Shown here: piece after piece, positions 1-12,190 of the stretch
How positions within the stretch are numbered: the stretch's first letter is position 1
How the letters are laid out: each line of letters begins with the position of its first letter
Assembly (NCBI RefSeq): GCF_006364715.1
Contig: NZ_CP040984.1
Span: 496,001-560,000 of the forward strand
Origin: Candidatus Methylopumilus planktonicus
GTDB taxonomy: Bacteria > Pseudomonadota > Gammaproteobacteria > Burkholderiales > Methylophilaceae
Length of the DNA: 64,000 nt
Direction: 5' to 3'
Notes under the pieces: generated by a model
Database searches by the model: none
The model's input: only the letters and a program-made list of their open reading frames with translations
What the model was told of the DNA's origin: nothing
Translations under genes and position numbers: made by a program

Positions 1-617
1 CGATGTGTAAGTTCAATAAGAGCTCGTTCAGCGTTACCATATAACAAGATATCAGCCTTAGAATCGACAAGAACTGAGCGACGCACTTTATCAGACCAGT
101 AGTCGTAATGTGCAATTCTACGAAGACTTGCTTCAATACTGCCTATCACTAAAGGCACATCAGAATATGCTTCACGACAACGTTGAGTATAAACAAGCAC
201 TGCTCGGTCAGGGCGTTTGCCAGCGATAGCTCCCGGGGTATAAGCATCATCTGAACGAATCTTTCTGTCAGCCGTATATCGGTTCACCATGCTATCCATA
301 TTGCCGGCCGTGATACCAAAATAAAGATTGGGTTTTCCTAGCGCCTTAAATGGCTCGGCACTTGACCAATCAGGCTGAGATAAAATACCCACTCGGAAGC
401 CTTGATCCTCCAGCAACCGCCCAATTAAAGCCATACCAAAACTAGGGTGATCAATATATGCGTCACCCGTTACCAAAATAATGTCACAACTATCCCAGCC
501 TAATACGTCCATTTCCTTACGTGTCATAGGGAGCATATGGGCCGTACCAAAGCGCTTCGCCCAATAAGGACGGTATTTATTAATCGCTTGCGGCGTTAAA
601 TGAGTCGTGTTTTGCAT
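1..617 (-). CDS. ygiQ: YgiQ family radical SAM protein (partial, N-terminal part)
   Basis: The minus-strand reading frame opens with an ATG at 617 and runs off the left edge of the window, giving about 205 residues without a stop. The translation begins [20 protein letters not shown] and continues with stretches such as [21 protein letters not shown] and [19 protein letters not shown], which I recognise as the N-terminal domain of YgiQ (UPF0313) proteins. The radical SAM CxxxCxxC motif lies further downstream in this family and is outside the window. The physiological role of YgiQ is not established. It is divergent from the neighbouring exporter gene. Confidence 0.9.
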   Translation of the reverse strand, partial: MQNTTHLTPQAINKYRPYWAKRFGTAHMLPMTRKEMDVLGWDSCDIILVTGDAYIDHPSFGMALIGRLLEDQGFRVGILSQPDWSSAEPFKALGKPNLYFGITAGNMDSMVNRYTADRKIRSDDAYTPGAIAGKRPDRAVLVYTQRCREAYSDVPLVIGSIEASLRRIAHYDYWSDKVRRSVLVDSKADILLYGNAERALIELTH

Positions 618-702
618 AGTTGAGTATTTTACCCTGATAAATCTATTTAACGCTTTATAATTAACTACTTAAAAGAATTAAACTCATCAAACTGGGGGCT
701 TT

Positions 703-1446
703 ATGAACTTTGAATTGATCGATTTAGCGATTAGCGTGTGTTTATTACTAGGCGCAGTCTTATATACATCTGTGGGACATGCGGGCGCTTCAATCTATAT
801 TGCGATCATGACATTATTTAATATTCCTAGCGCTGTGATTAAACCCACCGCATTAGTAATGAATATTTTTATTGCCTCATTGACGAGCTGGCGTTTCATA
901 AGAAAAGGTTTTTTTGATTTTAAAGTCTTATTACCTATTGCTATAGGCGCAATACCTTTTGCATTTTTAGGCGGTTACATAAATGCGCCTAGTCATATTT
1001 ATAAATCTATCGTGGGTATTATTCTTTTAATATCTGCTATTTCTCTTGTTACTAATCTTTCTAATAAAATCGATAAGAAACTTAAGAAACCACCGTTTAT
1101 TTTGGCAATGATTATTGGCGCTTTAATTGGATTTTTAGCAGGCTTAACTGGAACAGGGGGAGGTATATTTTTATCCCCACTTATTTTATTTTTAGGGTGG
1201 AGTACAACTAAGACAACCTCAGGTATCACAGCACTTTTTATTTTAATTAATTCAAGTTTTGGTTTACTTGGAAATTATTCTTCTGTGCAAAATTTACCCG
1301 ATCAATTGCCACTATTCATAGGGGCTACTTTGATAGGTGCTTTGATTGGTACAACGCTAGGCATAAAATTTTATACAGCTAATACCATTAAAAAAACATT
1401 AGCATTAGTTTTAGTGATTGCAGGATTTAAATTGCTACTTACTTGA
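703..1446 (+). CDS. TauE/SafE family sulfite/anion exporter-like membrane protein
   Basis: The 247-residue protein is almost entirely hydrophobic, with seven to eight likely membrane segments. It shows the duplicated TauE/SafE pattern: an early GHAGAS segment near residue 26 and a second half with GFLAGLTGTGGGIFLSP near residue 145. The family moves sulfite, sulfoacetate or related organic anions across the inner membrane; the substrate here cannot be read from sequence. A GGGGG run about 6 bases before the ATG is a strong ribosome binding site. The gene is convergent with the phosphohexomutase, 11 bases apart. Confidence 0.88.
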   Translation: MNFELIDLAISVCLLLGAVLYTSVGHAGASIYIAIMTLFNIPSAVIKPTALVMNIFIASLTSWRFIRKGFFDFKVLLPIAIGAIPFAFLGGYINAPSHIYKSIVGIILLISAISLVTNLSNKIDKKLKKPPFILAMIIGALIGFLAGLTGTGGGIFLSPLILFLGWSTTKTTSGITALFILINSSFGLLGNYSSVQNLPDQLPLFIGATLIGALIGTTLGIKFYTANTIKKTLALVLVIAGFKLLLT

Positions 1447-1457
1447 AAGTAAAAAAC

Positions 1458-2834
1458 CTAGAAAGGTAATTTTGATTCTGGAGATGCTTTAAAAAGTACT
1501 TTTTTAAATGCTTGCTGAATTCTTTCAAGTGCAATTTTATTTTCAGCTTCAAATCTCAAGACAATTACAGGTGTTGTATTGGATGCGCGCATTAAACCAA
1601 AGCCATCTTGATATTCAACTCGCAAACCATCAACTTTAATAATTTCTAGTGCATTATCAAACTTTGCTTCTGTTTGTAATTTTTTAATTAAAGCGTGAGG
1701 CTCACCCTCATTCATTTTAATTTGAAGTTCGGGTGTGCTAATACTGTTCGGTAGATTATTTAAAATTTCAGATGGATTATCAAAGCGACTTAAAATTTCT
1801 AGAAGTCGAACGCCAGCATAAATGCCATCATCAAAACCATACCAGCGCTCTTTAAAAAAGGTATGACCGCTCATTTCACCAGCGAGCGCTGCATTTTCCT
1901 CTTTCATTTTTGCTTTAATAAGTGAGTGCCCTGTTTTCCACATCAAAGGCTTGCCACCTTTGTCTTTAATCCACTGAAATAAATTACGTGTTGATTTCAC
2001 ATCAAAAATAATTGTGGCATTTGGATTTCGACTTAATACATCTTCTGCGAATAATAAAAGTTGTCGATCGGGATAAATGATTTGACCATCTTTTGTGACG
2101 ACACCTAGGCGATCAGCATCTCCATCAAATGCAAAACCTAATTCAGCATCACTTTTTTTAAGGTGCGTTATCACATCATTTAAGTTGTGTGGCTCAGAGG
2201 GGTCAGGGTGGTGGTTAGGAAATGTGCCATCCACATCACAGAATAATTCTTCTACAGAGCAACCAACGCTCTCATAAATTTGTCTAGCGAAAGCGCCTGC
2301 CACACCATTGCCACAATCAATGACAATTTTCATGGGACGTTTTAAATAAATATGATTTTTAATAGCTTCAATATAGTCGTTAGCAATGTCATATTTCTTT
2401 TCTAAGCCATGGCCTTCATAAAAGTTTTCATTTTCTATGCGGGTATAGAGTTTTTGAATGGCTTCTGTTGACAAGGTGTCTCCCCCTAGAACCATTTTTA
2501 AGCCATTGTAATCAGGCGGGTTATGACTTCCTGTCACCATAACGCCGGATTGGGTGTTAAGGAAGAATGTAGAGAAATAAACCATAGGTGTTGTTACCAT
2601 GCCAAGATTAATCACATTGATACCTGTTTTAAGCATGCCTTGAATAAGTGCGTTCGATAGTTCAGGGCCTGAAAGTCTTCCATCAAAACCAATACAGATG
2701 TCTTTTTGTTTGCGATCAATCGCTTCACTTCCAATTGCACGACCAATGATCTCTACAAATTCAGGCGTAAGGCTTTTACCCACAATGCCACGAATGTCAT
2801 AGGCTTTAAAAATCTCTTTGGGAAGTGATGCCAT
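1458..2834 (-). CDS. Phosphomannomutase/phosphoglucomutase
   Basis: The 458-residue alpha-D-phosphohexomutase interconverts hexose 1- and 6-phosphates (mannose and/or glucose), feeding nucleotide-sugar synthesis for envelope polysaccharides. Visible motifs in order: the N-terminal KAYDIRGIVG, the phosphoserine loop TGSHNPPDYNG with catalytic Ser near residue 103, the metal-binding DGDADRLG near 237, the sugar-specificity loop GEMSGH, and a C-terminal phosphate-binding segment with RASNTTP. Length and motifs fit the AlgC/ManB group. It starts 3 bases after the iscX stop, so the two are probably co-transcribed. Whether it prefers mannose or glucose phosphate is undecided. Confidence 0.93.
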   Translation of the reverse strand: MASLPKEIFKAYDIRGIVGKSLTPEFVEIIGRAIGSEAIDRKQKDICIGFDGRLSGPELSNALIQGMLKTGINVINLGMVTTPMVYFSTFFLNTQSGVMVTGSHNPPDYNGLKMVLGGDTLSTEAIQKLYTRIENENFYEGHGLEKKYDIANDYIEAIKNHIYLKRPMKIVIDCGNGVAGAFARQIYESVGCSVEELFCDVDGTFPNHHPDPSEPHNLNDVITHLKKSDAELGFAFDGDADRLGVVTKDGQIIYPDRQLLLFAEDVLSRNPNATIIFDVKSTRNLFQWIKDKGGKPLMWKTGHSLIKAKMKEENAALAGEMSGHTFFKERWYGFDDGIYAGVRLLEILSRFDNPSEILNNLPNSISTPELQIKMNEGEPHALIKKLQTEAKFDNALEIIKVDGLRVEYQDGFGLMRASNTTPVIVLRFEAENKIALERIQQAFKKVLFKASPESKLPF

Positions 2835-2837
2835 AAT

Positions 2838-3032
2838 TTATTCTGACTCTTCAATCCATGCGAGCTGAATAGCCTCTAGAATTTTTTCCCCACATTTATT
2901 AGGATCATCTTGAAAGCCTTCAAGATCTAGGATCCATTGGTATAGATCAGTAAATCGAATTGTCTTGGGGTCTATATCGGGATGTTTATCATATAAAGCC
3001 TCAGCAATTCTTTGACTATCAGTCCAGTGCAT
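2838..3032 (-). CDS. iscX: IscX (YfhJ) iron-sulfur cluster assembly accessory protein
   Basis: A 64-residue acidic protein beginning [19 protein letters not shown] and ending [14 protein letters not shown], which is the IscX signature along its whole length. IscX binds the desulfurase IscS and iron and modulates Fe-S cluster assembly. I place the start at the ATG at 3032, not at the in-frame TTG at 3050: AGAGG lies six bases before the ATG and the family begins with MxWTD. It usually closes the isc operon; here it precedes a phosphohexomutase gene by 3 bases, away from any isc gene in this window. Confidence 0.92.
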   Translation of the reverse strand: MHWTDSQRIAEALYDKHPDIDPKTIRFTDLYQWILDLEGFQDDPNKCGEKILEAIQLAWIEESE

Positions 3033-3072
3033 ACAAAACCTCTTCTTCAATTTAGTTGAAAGATTATAACTT

Positions 3073-3087
3073 TTAGATTTTATCTAA
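3073..3087. promoter_or_regulatory. Perfect 6-bp inverted repeat between iscX and glyA
   Basis: TTAGAT-TTT-ATCTAA lies in the 158-base divergent gap, about 40 bases upstream of iscX and 104 bases upstream of glyA. It could be an operator for either promoter. It is AT-rich and short, so chance is possible. Confidence 0.25.
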
Positions 3088-3099
3088 GATAGAACTTCA

Positions 3100-3129
3100 T
3101 TGAGAAAGATAGGTCAGACCCATGATAAA
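3100..3129 (+). promoter_or_regulatory. Candidate sigma-70 promoter for glyA
   Basis: TTGAGA at 3100-3105 (-35) and GATAAA at 3124-3129 (-10) are separated by 18 bases and lie about 60 bases before the glyA ATG. Only the spacing and hexamer similarity support this. Confidence 0.4.
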
Positions 3130-3190
3130 ATATCGACTTTTCTGAGACAAAAATCTCTAATCTTTTTAAATACATAGCGGATATATAGAC

Positions 3191-4438
3191 ATGTTTAGCA
3201 AAGCTGAAAAATTAAGTATTGTGGACCCAGAAATTGCACTTCAAGTCACTCATGAAGTGAAGCGACAAGAAGATCATATTGAGCTCATTGCTTCGGAAAA
3301 CTATACAAGTCCTGCTGTGATGGAAGCTCAAGGTTCACAACTCACAAATAAATACGCTGAAGGATATGTTGGTAAGCGCTTCTATGGCGGGTGCGAATTC
3401 GTAGATAACGTCGAACAAATCGCGATCGATCGTCTAAAGAAATTATATGGCGCAGAATATGTCAATGTTCAGCCCCATTCAGGTAGCCAAGCTAATCAGG
3501 CTGTTTATTTCTCAATACTTAAGCCTGGCGATACTGTGATGGGTATGAGCCTAGGAGATGGTGGGCACTTGACGCATGGTTCCCCTGCAAACTTATCAGG
3601 CAAACTTTTTAATATCGTTGCTTATGGCCTTAATGCAAATGAGGAGATAGATTACGATGCCATGGAAAAGCTCGCGATTGAATCAAAACCTAAACTCCTT
3701 ATTGGTGGCGCTTCAGCTTATGCTTTGCGTTTTGATTGGGAGCGTATGTCGCAGATTGCGAAAAAAGTGGGTGCCTATTTTATGGTAGATATGGCGCACT
3801 ACTCAGGACTTATTGCTGCAGGTGTTTATCCTAGCCCAGTTCCTTTTGCAGATTTTGTTACATCCACCACACATAAAACTTTAAGAGGTCCTCGTGGCGG
3901 TATTATTCTAGCGAAAGCTGAATTTGAAAAAAGCATTAATAGTTTTGTGTTCCCTGGTATTCAAGGCGGACCTTTGATGCATGTGATTGCAGCTAAGGCA
4001 GTGGCTTTCCTAGAAGCATTAAAACCAGAATTTAAAGTGTATCAAACACAAGTGGTTAAAAATGCACAAACGATGGCCGAGTCATTAAGTAAACGTGGTG
4101 TGCGTATTATTTCTGGCCGCACTGAGTCACATGTCTTTTTAGTTGATTTAAGACCTAAAGGTTTAACCGGAAAAGCCGCAGATATTCTTTTGGGACAAGC
4201 TCATATCACGGTCAATAAAAATTCAATTCCTAATGATCCAGAAAGTCCTTTTGTGACTTCAGGGATTCGTATTGGATCCCCAGCCATTACGACACGTGGT
4301 TTTAAAGAAAAAGAAGCCGACATGGTAGCGCATATGATTGCAGATATCCTTGACAATCCTGCTAGTGAAAAAGTCATTCACGAGATCAAAGCCAAGGTGG
4401 TTGCTTTAACGGCTCAATTTCCAGTTTATGGGTCTTAA
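3191..4438 (+). CDS. glyA: Serine hydroxymethyltransferase
   Basis: The 415-residue PLP enzyme transfers a one-carbon unit between serine and tetrahydrofolate, making glycine and methylene-THF. Sequence landmarks: the [19 protein letters not shown] block near residue 31, [15 protein letters not shown] near 55, the cofactor lysine in [13 protein letters not shown] (K229), and the C-terminal [15 protein letters not shown]. Length equals that of typical bacterial GlyA. It heads a co-directional run glyA-nrdR-ribD-tatD and supplies one-carbon units for thymidylate (thyA, folA are also in this window). Confidence 0.98.
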   Translation: MFSKAEKLSIVDPEIALQVTHEVKRQEDHIELIASENYTSPAVMEAQGSQLTNKYAEGYVGKRFYGGCEFVDNVEQIAIDRLKKLYGAEYVNVQPHSGSQANQAVYFSILKPGDTVMGMSLGDGGHLTHGSPANLSGKLFNIVAYGLNANEEIDYDAMEKLAIESKPKLLIGGASAYALRFDWERMSQIAKKVGAYFMVDMAHYSGLIAAGVYPSPVPFADFVTSTTHKTLRGPRGGIILAKAEFEKSINSFVFPGIQGGPLMHVIAAKAVAFLEALKPEFKVYQTQVVKNAQTMAESLSKRGVRIISGRTESHVFLVDLRPKGLTGKAADILLGQAHITVNKNSIPNDPESPFVTSGIRIGSPAITTRGFKEKEADMVAHMIADILDNPASEKVIHEIKAKVVALTAQFPVYGS

Positions 4439-4459
4439 TTTCAGATTTAAATATCCCAA

Positions 4460-4906
4460 GTGAAATGCCCATTCTGCGGAACTGATGATACCCAAGTCGT
4501 TGACTCAAGAGTTAACGATGAAGGTAATTCAATTCGTCGCCGTCGTCGATGTTCGGAATGTGATAAACGTTTTACAACATACGAATCAGTCGAGCTCACA
4601 CTTCCTCAAGTGGTAAAACAAAATGGTAAGCGCGAAGACTTTAGTCGAAACAAACTTCACCAATCATTTAGCCGCGCACTTCATAAACGCCCAGTACCTG
4701 TTGAATATATAGAGCAAGCCATTGAACGTATCATTCAAAAAGTTTTAGCTTATGGTGAGAAAGAAATCACCGCAAGAGAGTTAGGCGAAAACGTCATGCA
4801 TGAACTAAAAAAAATGGATAAGGTAGCTTACATTCGGTTCGCATCTGTCTATAGAAGTTTTTCAGATGTCGAAGATTTCCATGATGTTATCCGCGATCTT
4901 GATTAA
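4460..4906 (+). CDS. nrdR: Transcriptional repressor NrdR
   Basis: NrdR is the nucleotide-sensing repressor of ribonucleotide reductase genes. The 148-residue protein begins [17 protein letters not shown] and has the four-cysteine zinc ribbon (CPFC and CSEC) within its first 35 residues, the [17 protein letters not shown] arginine-rich block, then an ATP-cone domain. The start is GTG at 4460, fixed by the invariant MKCPFC. The stop is immediately followed by the ribD ATG with no gap, which suggests translational coupling. glyA-nrdR-ribD is a common proteobacterial order. Confidence 0.97.
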   Translation: MKCPFCGTDDTQVVDSRVNDEGNSIRRRRRCSECDKRFTTYESVELTLPQVVKQNGKREDFSRNKLHQSFSRALHKRPVPVEYIEQAIERIIQKVLAYGEKEITARELGENVMHELKKMDKVAYIRFASVYRSFSDVEDFHDVIRDLD

Positions 4907-5989
4907 ATGAATTCACATTCACCTCAATTTTTCATGAGTGAAGCTTTGAGGCTTGCAGAAAAAGCTTTATTCACCACATCGCCCAATCCAAGAGTTGGTT
5001 GTGTGATCGTGCAAGATAATGAAATTGTAGGTCGCGGTTTTCACGAGAAGGCAGGGGAGTCGCATGCTGAAGTGATTGCATTAAAAGAAGCGGGCAGTCA
5101 GTCAGAAGGCAGTGATGTATATGTCACATTAGAACCTTGTTCGCATAAAGGTAAAACGCCACCATGTGTAGATGCATTAATTAAAGCTAAAGTTAAAAAA
5201 GTATTTATTGCGATGCAAGATCCTAATCCCATAGTTTCAGGCCAAGGCATTCAAAAATTAAAAGATGCTCACATTGAAGTTGAGTTAGGTGTGATGGAAG
5301 CCCAGGCTCAATCATTAAATATGGGTTTTATTTCTCGCATGACAAAGCAATTACCTTATGTAAGAGCGAAGCTTGCAGTGTCCTTAGATGGCAAGACTGC
5401 ACTTTATAACGGTAAGAGTCAGTGGATTACGGGCGATGCAGCGAGAGCAGATGTTCAATACTGGCGAGCTTCTTCCTGTGCAATTATTACAGGGATTGGC
5501 ACTGTGGTGCATGACAATCCAAAACTCTCCGTGCGGCTTTATGAGCATGCACGTCAACCTTTGCGCGTGGTTGTAGATTCGGAATTAAACATTCCTCTAG
5601 AGGCAGACATACTCCATGAAAAACCTTTACTTATCGCTTATGCAAATGATAAACAAAAAAAATTACCACAATTAAAAGCCTTAGGCGTTGAATGTATTCA
5701 ATTGGATGATAGTGGTAAAGTTGATTTGACATCACTGCTTAAAGAGCTTGCAAAAAGAGAAGTGAATGAAGTTTGGATTGAAGCGGGTGAAGGTCTTAAT
5801 GGAGCGTTCTTAAAAGCTAATTTAATTGACGAACTCATGATTTATTATGCGCCTGTAATTTTAGGTTCAGAAGCTAAGGGTATGTTTACGCTCCCTGCTT
5901 ATGAAAATTTAGAAAATAAGATTACGACAACACTTTTAGATCACCGCTGGGTTGGTCAAGATTTAAGAATGCGATTTAAATTAAAGTAA
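4907..5989 (+). CDS. ribD: Bifunctional riboflavin biosynthesis deaminase/reductase RibD
   Basis: The protein carries out the second and third steps of riboflavin synthesis, deaminating and then reducing the GTP-derived pyrimidine. The N-terminal cytidine-deaminase-like domain shows the zinc site HAEV near residue 51 and PCSHKGKTPPC near 77-87. The C-terminal reductase domain begins around residue 145 with LPYVRAKLAVSLDGKTA and contains the ITGIGTVVHDNPKLSVR block. At 360 residues it is full length. The usual next gene, ribE, is replaced by tatD here. Confidence 0.97.
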   Translation: MNSHSPQFFMSEALRLAEKALFTTSPNPRVGCVIVQDNEIVGRGFHEKAGESHAEVIALKEAGSQSEGSDVYVTLEPCSHKGKTPPCVDALIKAKVKKVFIAMQDPNPIVSGQGIQKLKDAHIEVELGVMEAQAQSLNMGFISRMTKQLPYVRAKLAVSLDGKTALYNGKSQWITGDAARADVQYWRASSCAIITGIGTVVHDNPKLSVRLYEHARQPLRVVVDSELNIPLEADILHEKPLLIAYANDKQKKLPQLKALGVECIQLDDSGKVDLTSLLKELAKREVNEVWIEAGEGLNGAFLKANLIDELMIYYAPVILGSEAKGMFTLPAYENLENKITTTLLDHRWVGQDLRMRFKLK

Positions 5990-5998
5990 TCATTCAGA

Positions 5999-6796
5999 AT
6001 GCTCATCGATAGCCACTGTCATTTAGATGCATTAGAGTTTAGTCATGAGCAAGATGCGATTATTAAAAATGCGCTTCACCATGGTGTTGAGAAAATTATT
6101 ATTCCCGCAGTTAACCGAAAAAGTTTTGATGATGTCATCGAGCTTAGAAAAAAATTTCCCAATTGTTTTTATGCGCTAGGTTTTCATCCTATGTATATTC
6201 ATGACATGAAGGATGGCGATATGGATACGCTAGAAACCTATTTAAAAACATACGAACCAGTTGCAGTAGGTGAGATTGGTTTAGATTTCTTTGTGACTAA
6301 AGACAATAAAATACTTCAAGAAGAAATTTTTGTAGCTCAATTAAAATTAGCAGCTACATTTAATTTGCCAGTCATTATGCATGTGAGACATGCGATTGAT
6401 GATGTGCTTAAAAATTTAAGACGCTTCCCAGTGAGGGGTGGTATCGCCCATGCTTTCAATGGCAGCATGCAACAAGCAGAAGCTTTTATTGAGTTAGGTT
6501 TTAAATTAGGCTTTGGTGGTGCAATGACTTATCCCAGGGCAACACATATTCAAGCGCTAGCTAAATCATTACCTATAGAGTCTATTGTGTTAGAGACAGA
6601 CGCGCCAGATATTCCTCCCTCTTGGTTAGGACATCAAGGAAGAAATACACCCGGAGAATTACATCAGATCGCGACTTTTTTTGCCGAATTACGCGGCATG
6701 AATTTAACTTCTGTGATTGAGACGTCGCATCAAAATACGCTCGATGCACTCCCTAAAATAGTGCAGTTATGCACATCTGCTGAGAATTTACATTAA
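5999..6796 (+). CDS. TatD family metal-dependent hydrolase (DNase)
   Basis: A 265-residue TIM-barrel hydrolase beginning MLIDSHCHLDALEF, with the two metal-binding histidines of the TatD family. GEIGLDFF holds the bridging glutamate, later histidines lie in PVIMHVRHAID and GGIAHAFNGS, and the final aspartate in ETDAPDIPP. TatD proteins are 3'-5' DNases or nucleic-acid phosphatases of uncertain cellular role. I cannot separate TatD, YcfH and YjjV subtypes with certainty. It ends the glyA-nrdR-ribD run, 9 bases after ribD. Confidence 0.92.
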   Translation: MLIDSHCHLDALEFSHEQDAIIKNALHHGVEKIIIPAVNRKSFDDVIELRKKFPNCFYALGFHPMYIHDMKDGDMDTLETYLKTYEPVAVGEIGLDFFVTKDNKILQEEIFVAQLKLAATFNLPVIMHVRHAIDDVLKNLRRFPVRGGIAHAFNGSMQQAEAFIELGFKLGFGGAMTYPRATHIQALAKSLPIESIVLETDAPDIPPSWLGHQGRNTPGELHQIATFFAELRGMNLTSVIETSHQNTLDALPKIVQLCTSAENLH

Positions 6797-6874
6797 GTGT
6801 GACCAAAAATCCTAATGAAATTAGGGACATAAGTTAAGTCATTGATTTTAAAGAAATTTTATTTAGCTTAAAAA

Positions 6875-6899
6875 ATAAGCGATTTAAAAAAACGCTTAT
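6875..6899. repeat. 7-bp inverted repeat (ATAAGCG/CGCTTAT) in AT-rich DNA
   Basis: Perfect 7-bp arms enclose an 11-base A/T-rich loop. Read leftwards the right-hand flank becomes a T run, so it would resemble a terminator for minus-strand transcription, yet no minus-strand gene ends here. It may instead be part of the AT-rich unwinding region beside the DnaA boxes. Confidence 0.35.
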
Positions 6900-6929
6900 A
6901 AATTCAAGAGTTATAAATTTATGTCATCT

Positions 6930-6950
6930 TTATCCACAAAGTTATCCACA
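6930..6950 (+). promoter_or_regulatory. Two tandem perfect DnaA boxes (TTATCCACA)
   Basis: TTATCCACA occurs at 6930-6938 and again at 6942-6950, both on the plus strand and 12 bases apart from start to start. Two weaker matches flank them: a minus-strand site with two mismatches at about 6955-6963 and TTATCCAGT at 6999-7007. I noticed no other perfect copy in the window. This spacing is typical of cooperative DnaA binding at a replication origin or a DnaA-regulated promoter. Confidence 0.6.
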
Positions 6951-7088
6951 GATTTTGTGGAGATGTTTTTTTATTAAAACGGGTTGACAGCTCACTATTT
7001 TATCCAGTTAAAGAAAGCCTATTTTCTTGATGATTTAGATAAAAAACGTTGAAATCCCTTTCCCTATTTGAGAAACCTCAAACTTCAA

Positions 7089-9628
<2,540 letters not shown>

Positions 9629-9632
9629 ATAA

Positions 9633-10943
<1,311 letters not shown>

Positions 10944-10949
10944 TCTTAT

Positions 10950-11273
10950 ATGAAATCTTTAACTATCATTTTTGTGGTGCTAGTTGCATTAATGCAGTAC
11001 CCGTTATGGTTCGGTAAAGGAAGTTGGTTGCGTGTATGGAGTTTAAATCAGCAAATTGAAACTCAAAAAAAAACAAATGATGATAATCAGATAAGAAATA
11101 ATGTGCTTAATGCAGAAGTATCTGATCTTAAGCAAGGTTTTTCAGCTATTGAAGAAAGAGCGCGCAATGAACTTGGCATGACCAAGCAAGACGAAATATT
11201 TTTCCAGGTTACAAATCCAGAAAAAGATAAAAAAGAGACTGAAGTTCTGAATAATACAAAAGCTAGGAACTAA
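10950..11273 (+). CDS. ftsB: Cell division protein FtsB
   Basis: FtsB is a small bitopic membrane protein of the divisome that pairs with FtsL and FtsQ. The 107-residue protein has one N-terminal membrane segment (about residues 4-22), then a coiled coil with repeated NQQIETQKK and NDDNQIRNNVL spacing, and the conserved IEERARNELGMTKQDEIFF region. It directly follows eno as in most beta- and gammaproteobacteria. Its stop codon shares four bases with that of the convergent ygfZ. Confidence 0.93.
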   Translation: MKSLTIIFVVLVALMQYPLWFGKGSWLRVWSLNQQIETQKKTNDDNQIRNNVLNAEVSDLKQGFSAIEERARNELGMTKQDEIFFQVTNPEKDKKETEVLNNTKARN

Positions 11274-12190
11274 TCAAAGATTTTTCTCTCTTCAGGGTTT
11301 ATTTCAATTAAATAATTTTTAATATATAGCGCTTCATGCGCCTGATCTACTCTTAGTTCAATCAGCATATTTGTTTTACTATTATTTTCTCGTGCGGATC
11401 GAACAAGCTGACCTATTACTTCTTTTTTTTCATTTAAGATTTGGTCGCCAGGCGTCAAAACATCTTGCGATTCAATAAAACCTCGGTACATTCGTCTTTT
11501 AACTTTACCTAAGTAGTGCGTTCGTGCAACAATTTCTTGCCCTGTATAGCAACCCTTTTTGAAATTAACACCATCAATAAGGTCCATATTTAATGACTGT
11601 GGAATGAACGCTTCCTGTGTGGTCGGATAAATATCAGGAACCCCATCTAAAATATTTAAATTATTCCAAGACTCAATACTCATAGATGTATATTCAGGTA
11701 ATTGAAGTTGCATAAATGACTTTACTTTGGATGCTTCACCCATTAATTGAAAGCGTTCAGTATCTTTTCCTACACGCATAATCATCACGTCATGTGACCG
11801 AACAATATCTAGGTAGCTTTTTGGTGGCTGAATACCTTGCTCTAGAAGAGCTTTGAATCCGATAAACCCTATGCATGTAAATTGATCGCCTAGTAAACTC
11901 ATAGAAACTTTAGAGCGAAGCACATACATTTTAAGACGCTTAAGAAAAGACTCCTCAATGGAGCTATCTATTTGTATGTGAATTGATGCTTGATCCATAT
12001 AACACAACATAAAAGCTAGGACTCTTCCTTTAGGATTGCAGAAGCCAGCAAATAAAGCTTTATCAAGTGTGATGAGGTTGATGTCTTGCGTGAGTTGGCC
12101 TTGTAAGAATTGGATGCGATCATCACCCTCAACTTTGACCGTTGAATGTGTATTAAGATGAATGAATTTACTTTCTACGTTTAATGACAT
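11270..12190 (-). CDS. ygfZ: YgfZ-type folate-binding protein (tRNA modification/Fe-S repair)
   Basis: The 306-residue protein resembles the T-protein (GcvT) fold and has the YgfZ signature KKGCYTGQEIVARTHYLGK near residue 212, including the essential cysteine. An early VEGDDRIQFLQGQLTQD motif also fits. YgfZ uses tetrahydrofolate to keep radical-SAM Fe-S enzymes such as MiaB active. Its start lies 23 bases inside mxaL, so it is translated as the last gene of the mxa run, in the place where other methylotrophs may carry mxaD. No functional link to methanol oxidation is shown. Confidence 0.92.
   Translation of the reverse strand: MSLNVESKFIHLNTHSTVKVEGDDRIQFLQGQLTQDINLITLDKALFAGFCNPKGRVLAFMLCYMDQASIHIQIDSSIEESFLKRLKMYVLRSKVSMSLLGDQFTCIGFIGFKALLEQGIQPPKSYLDIVRSHDVMIMRVGKDTERFQLMGEASKVKSFMQLQLPEYTSMSIESWNNLNILDGVPDIYPTTQEAFIPQSLNMDLIDGVNFKKGCYTGQEIVARTHYLGKVKRRMYRGFIESQDVLTPGDQILNEKKEVIGQLVRSARENNSKTNMLIELRVDQAHEALYIKNYLIEINPEERKIFD

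Noticed and set aside
628..642. A 15-base sequence (TTTACCCTGATAAAT) upstream of ygiQ that recurs in reverse complement at 17613-17627 upstream of fabA
   Set aside because: Both copies are in promoter regions, but a shared 15-mer is expected by chance a few times in 64 kb of AT-rich sequence, and the distances to the start codons differ (11 and 78 bases).
6811..6825. CCTAAT-gaa-ATTAGG hairpin just after tatD as a terminator
   Set aside because: The stem is only six pairs and is followed by GACATAAG, not a T run, so intrinsic termination is not supported.
6921..6977. An 18-codon open frame (MSSLSTKLSTDFVEMFFY) in the pyrG upstream region
   Set aside because: It has no ribosome binding site and its repeated Leu-Ser-Thr codons are simply the two DnaA boxes read in frame.
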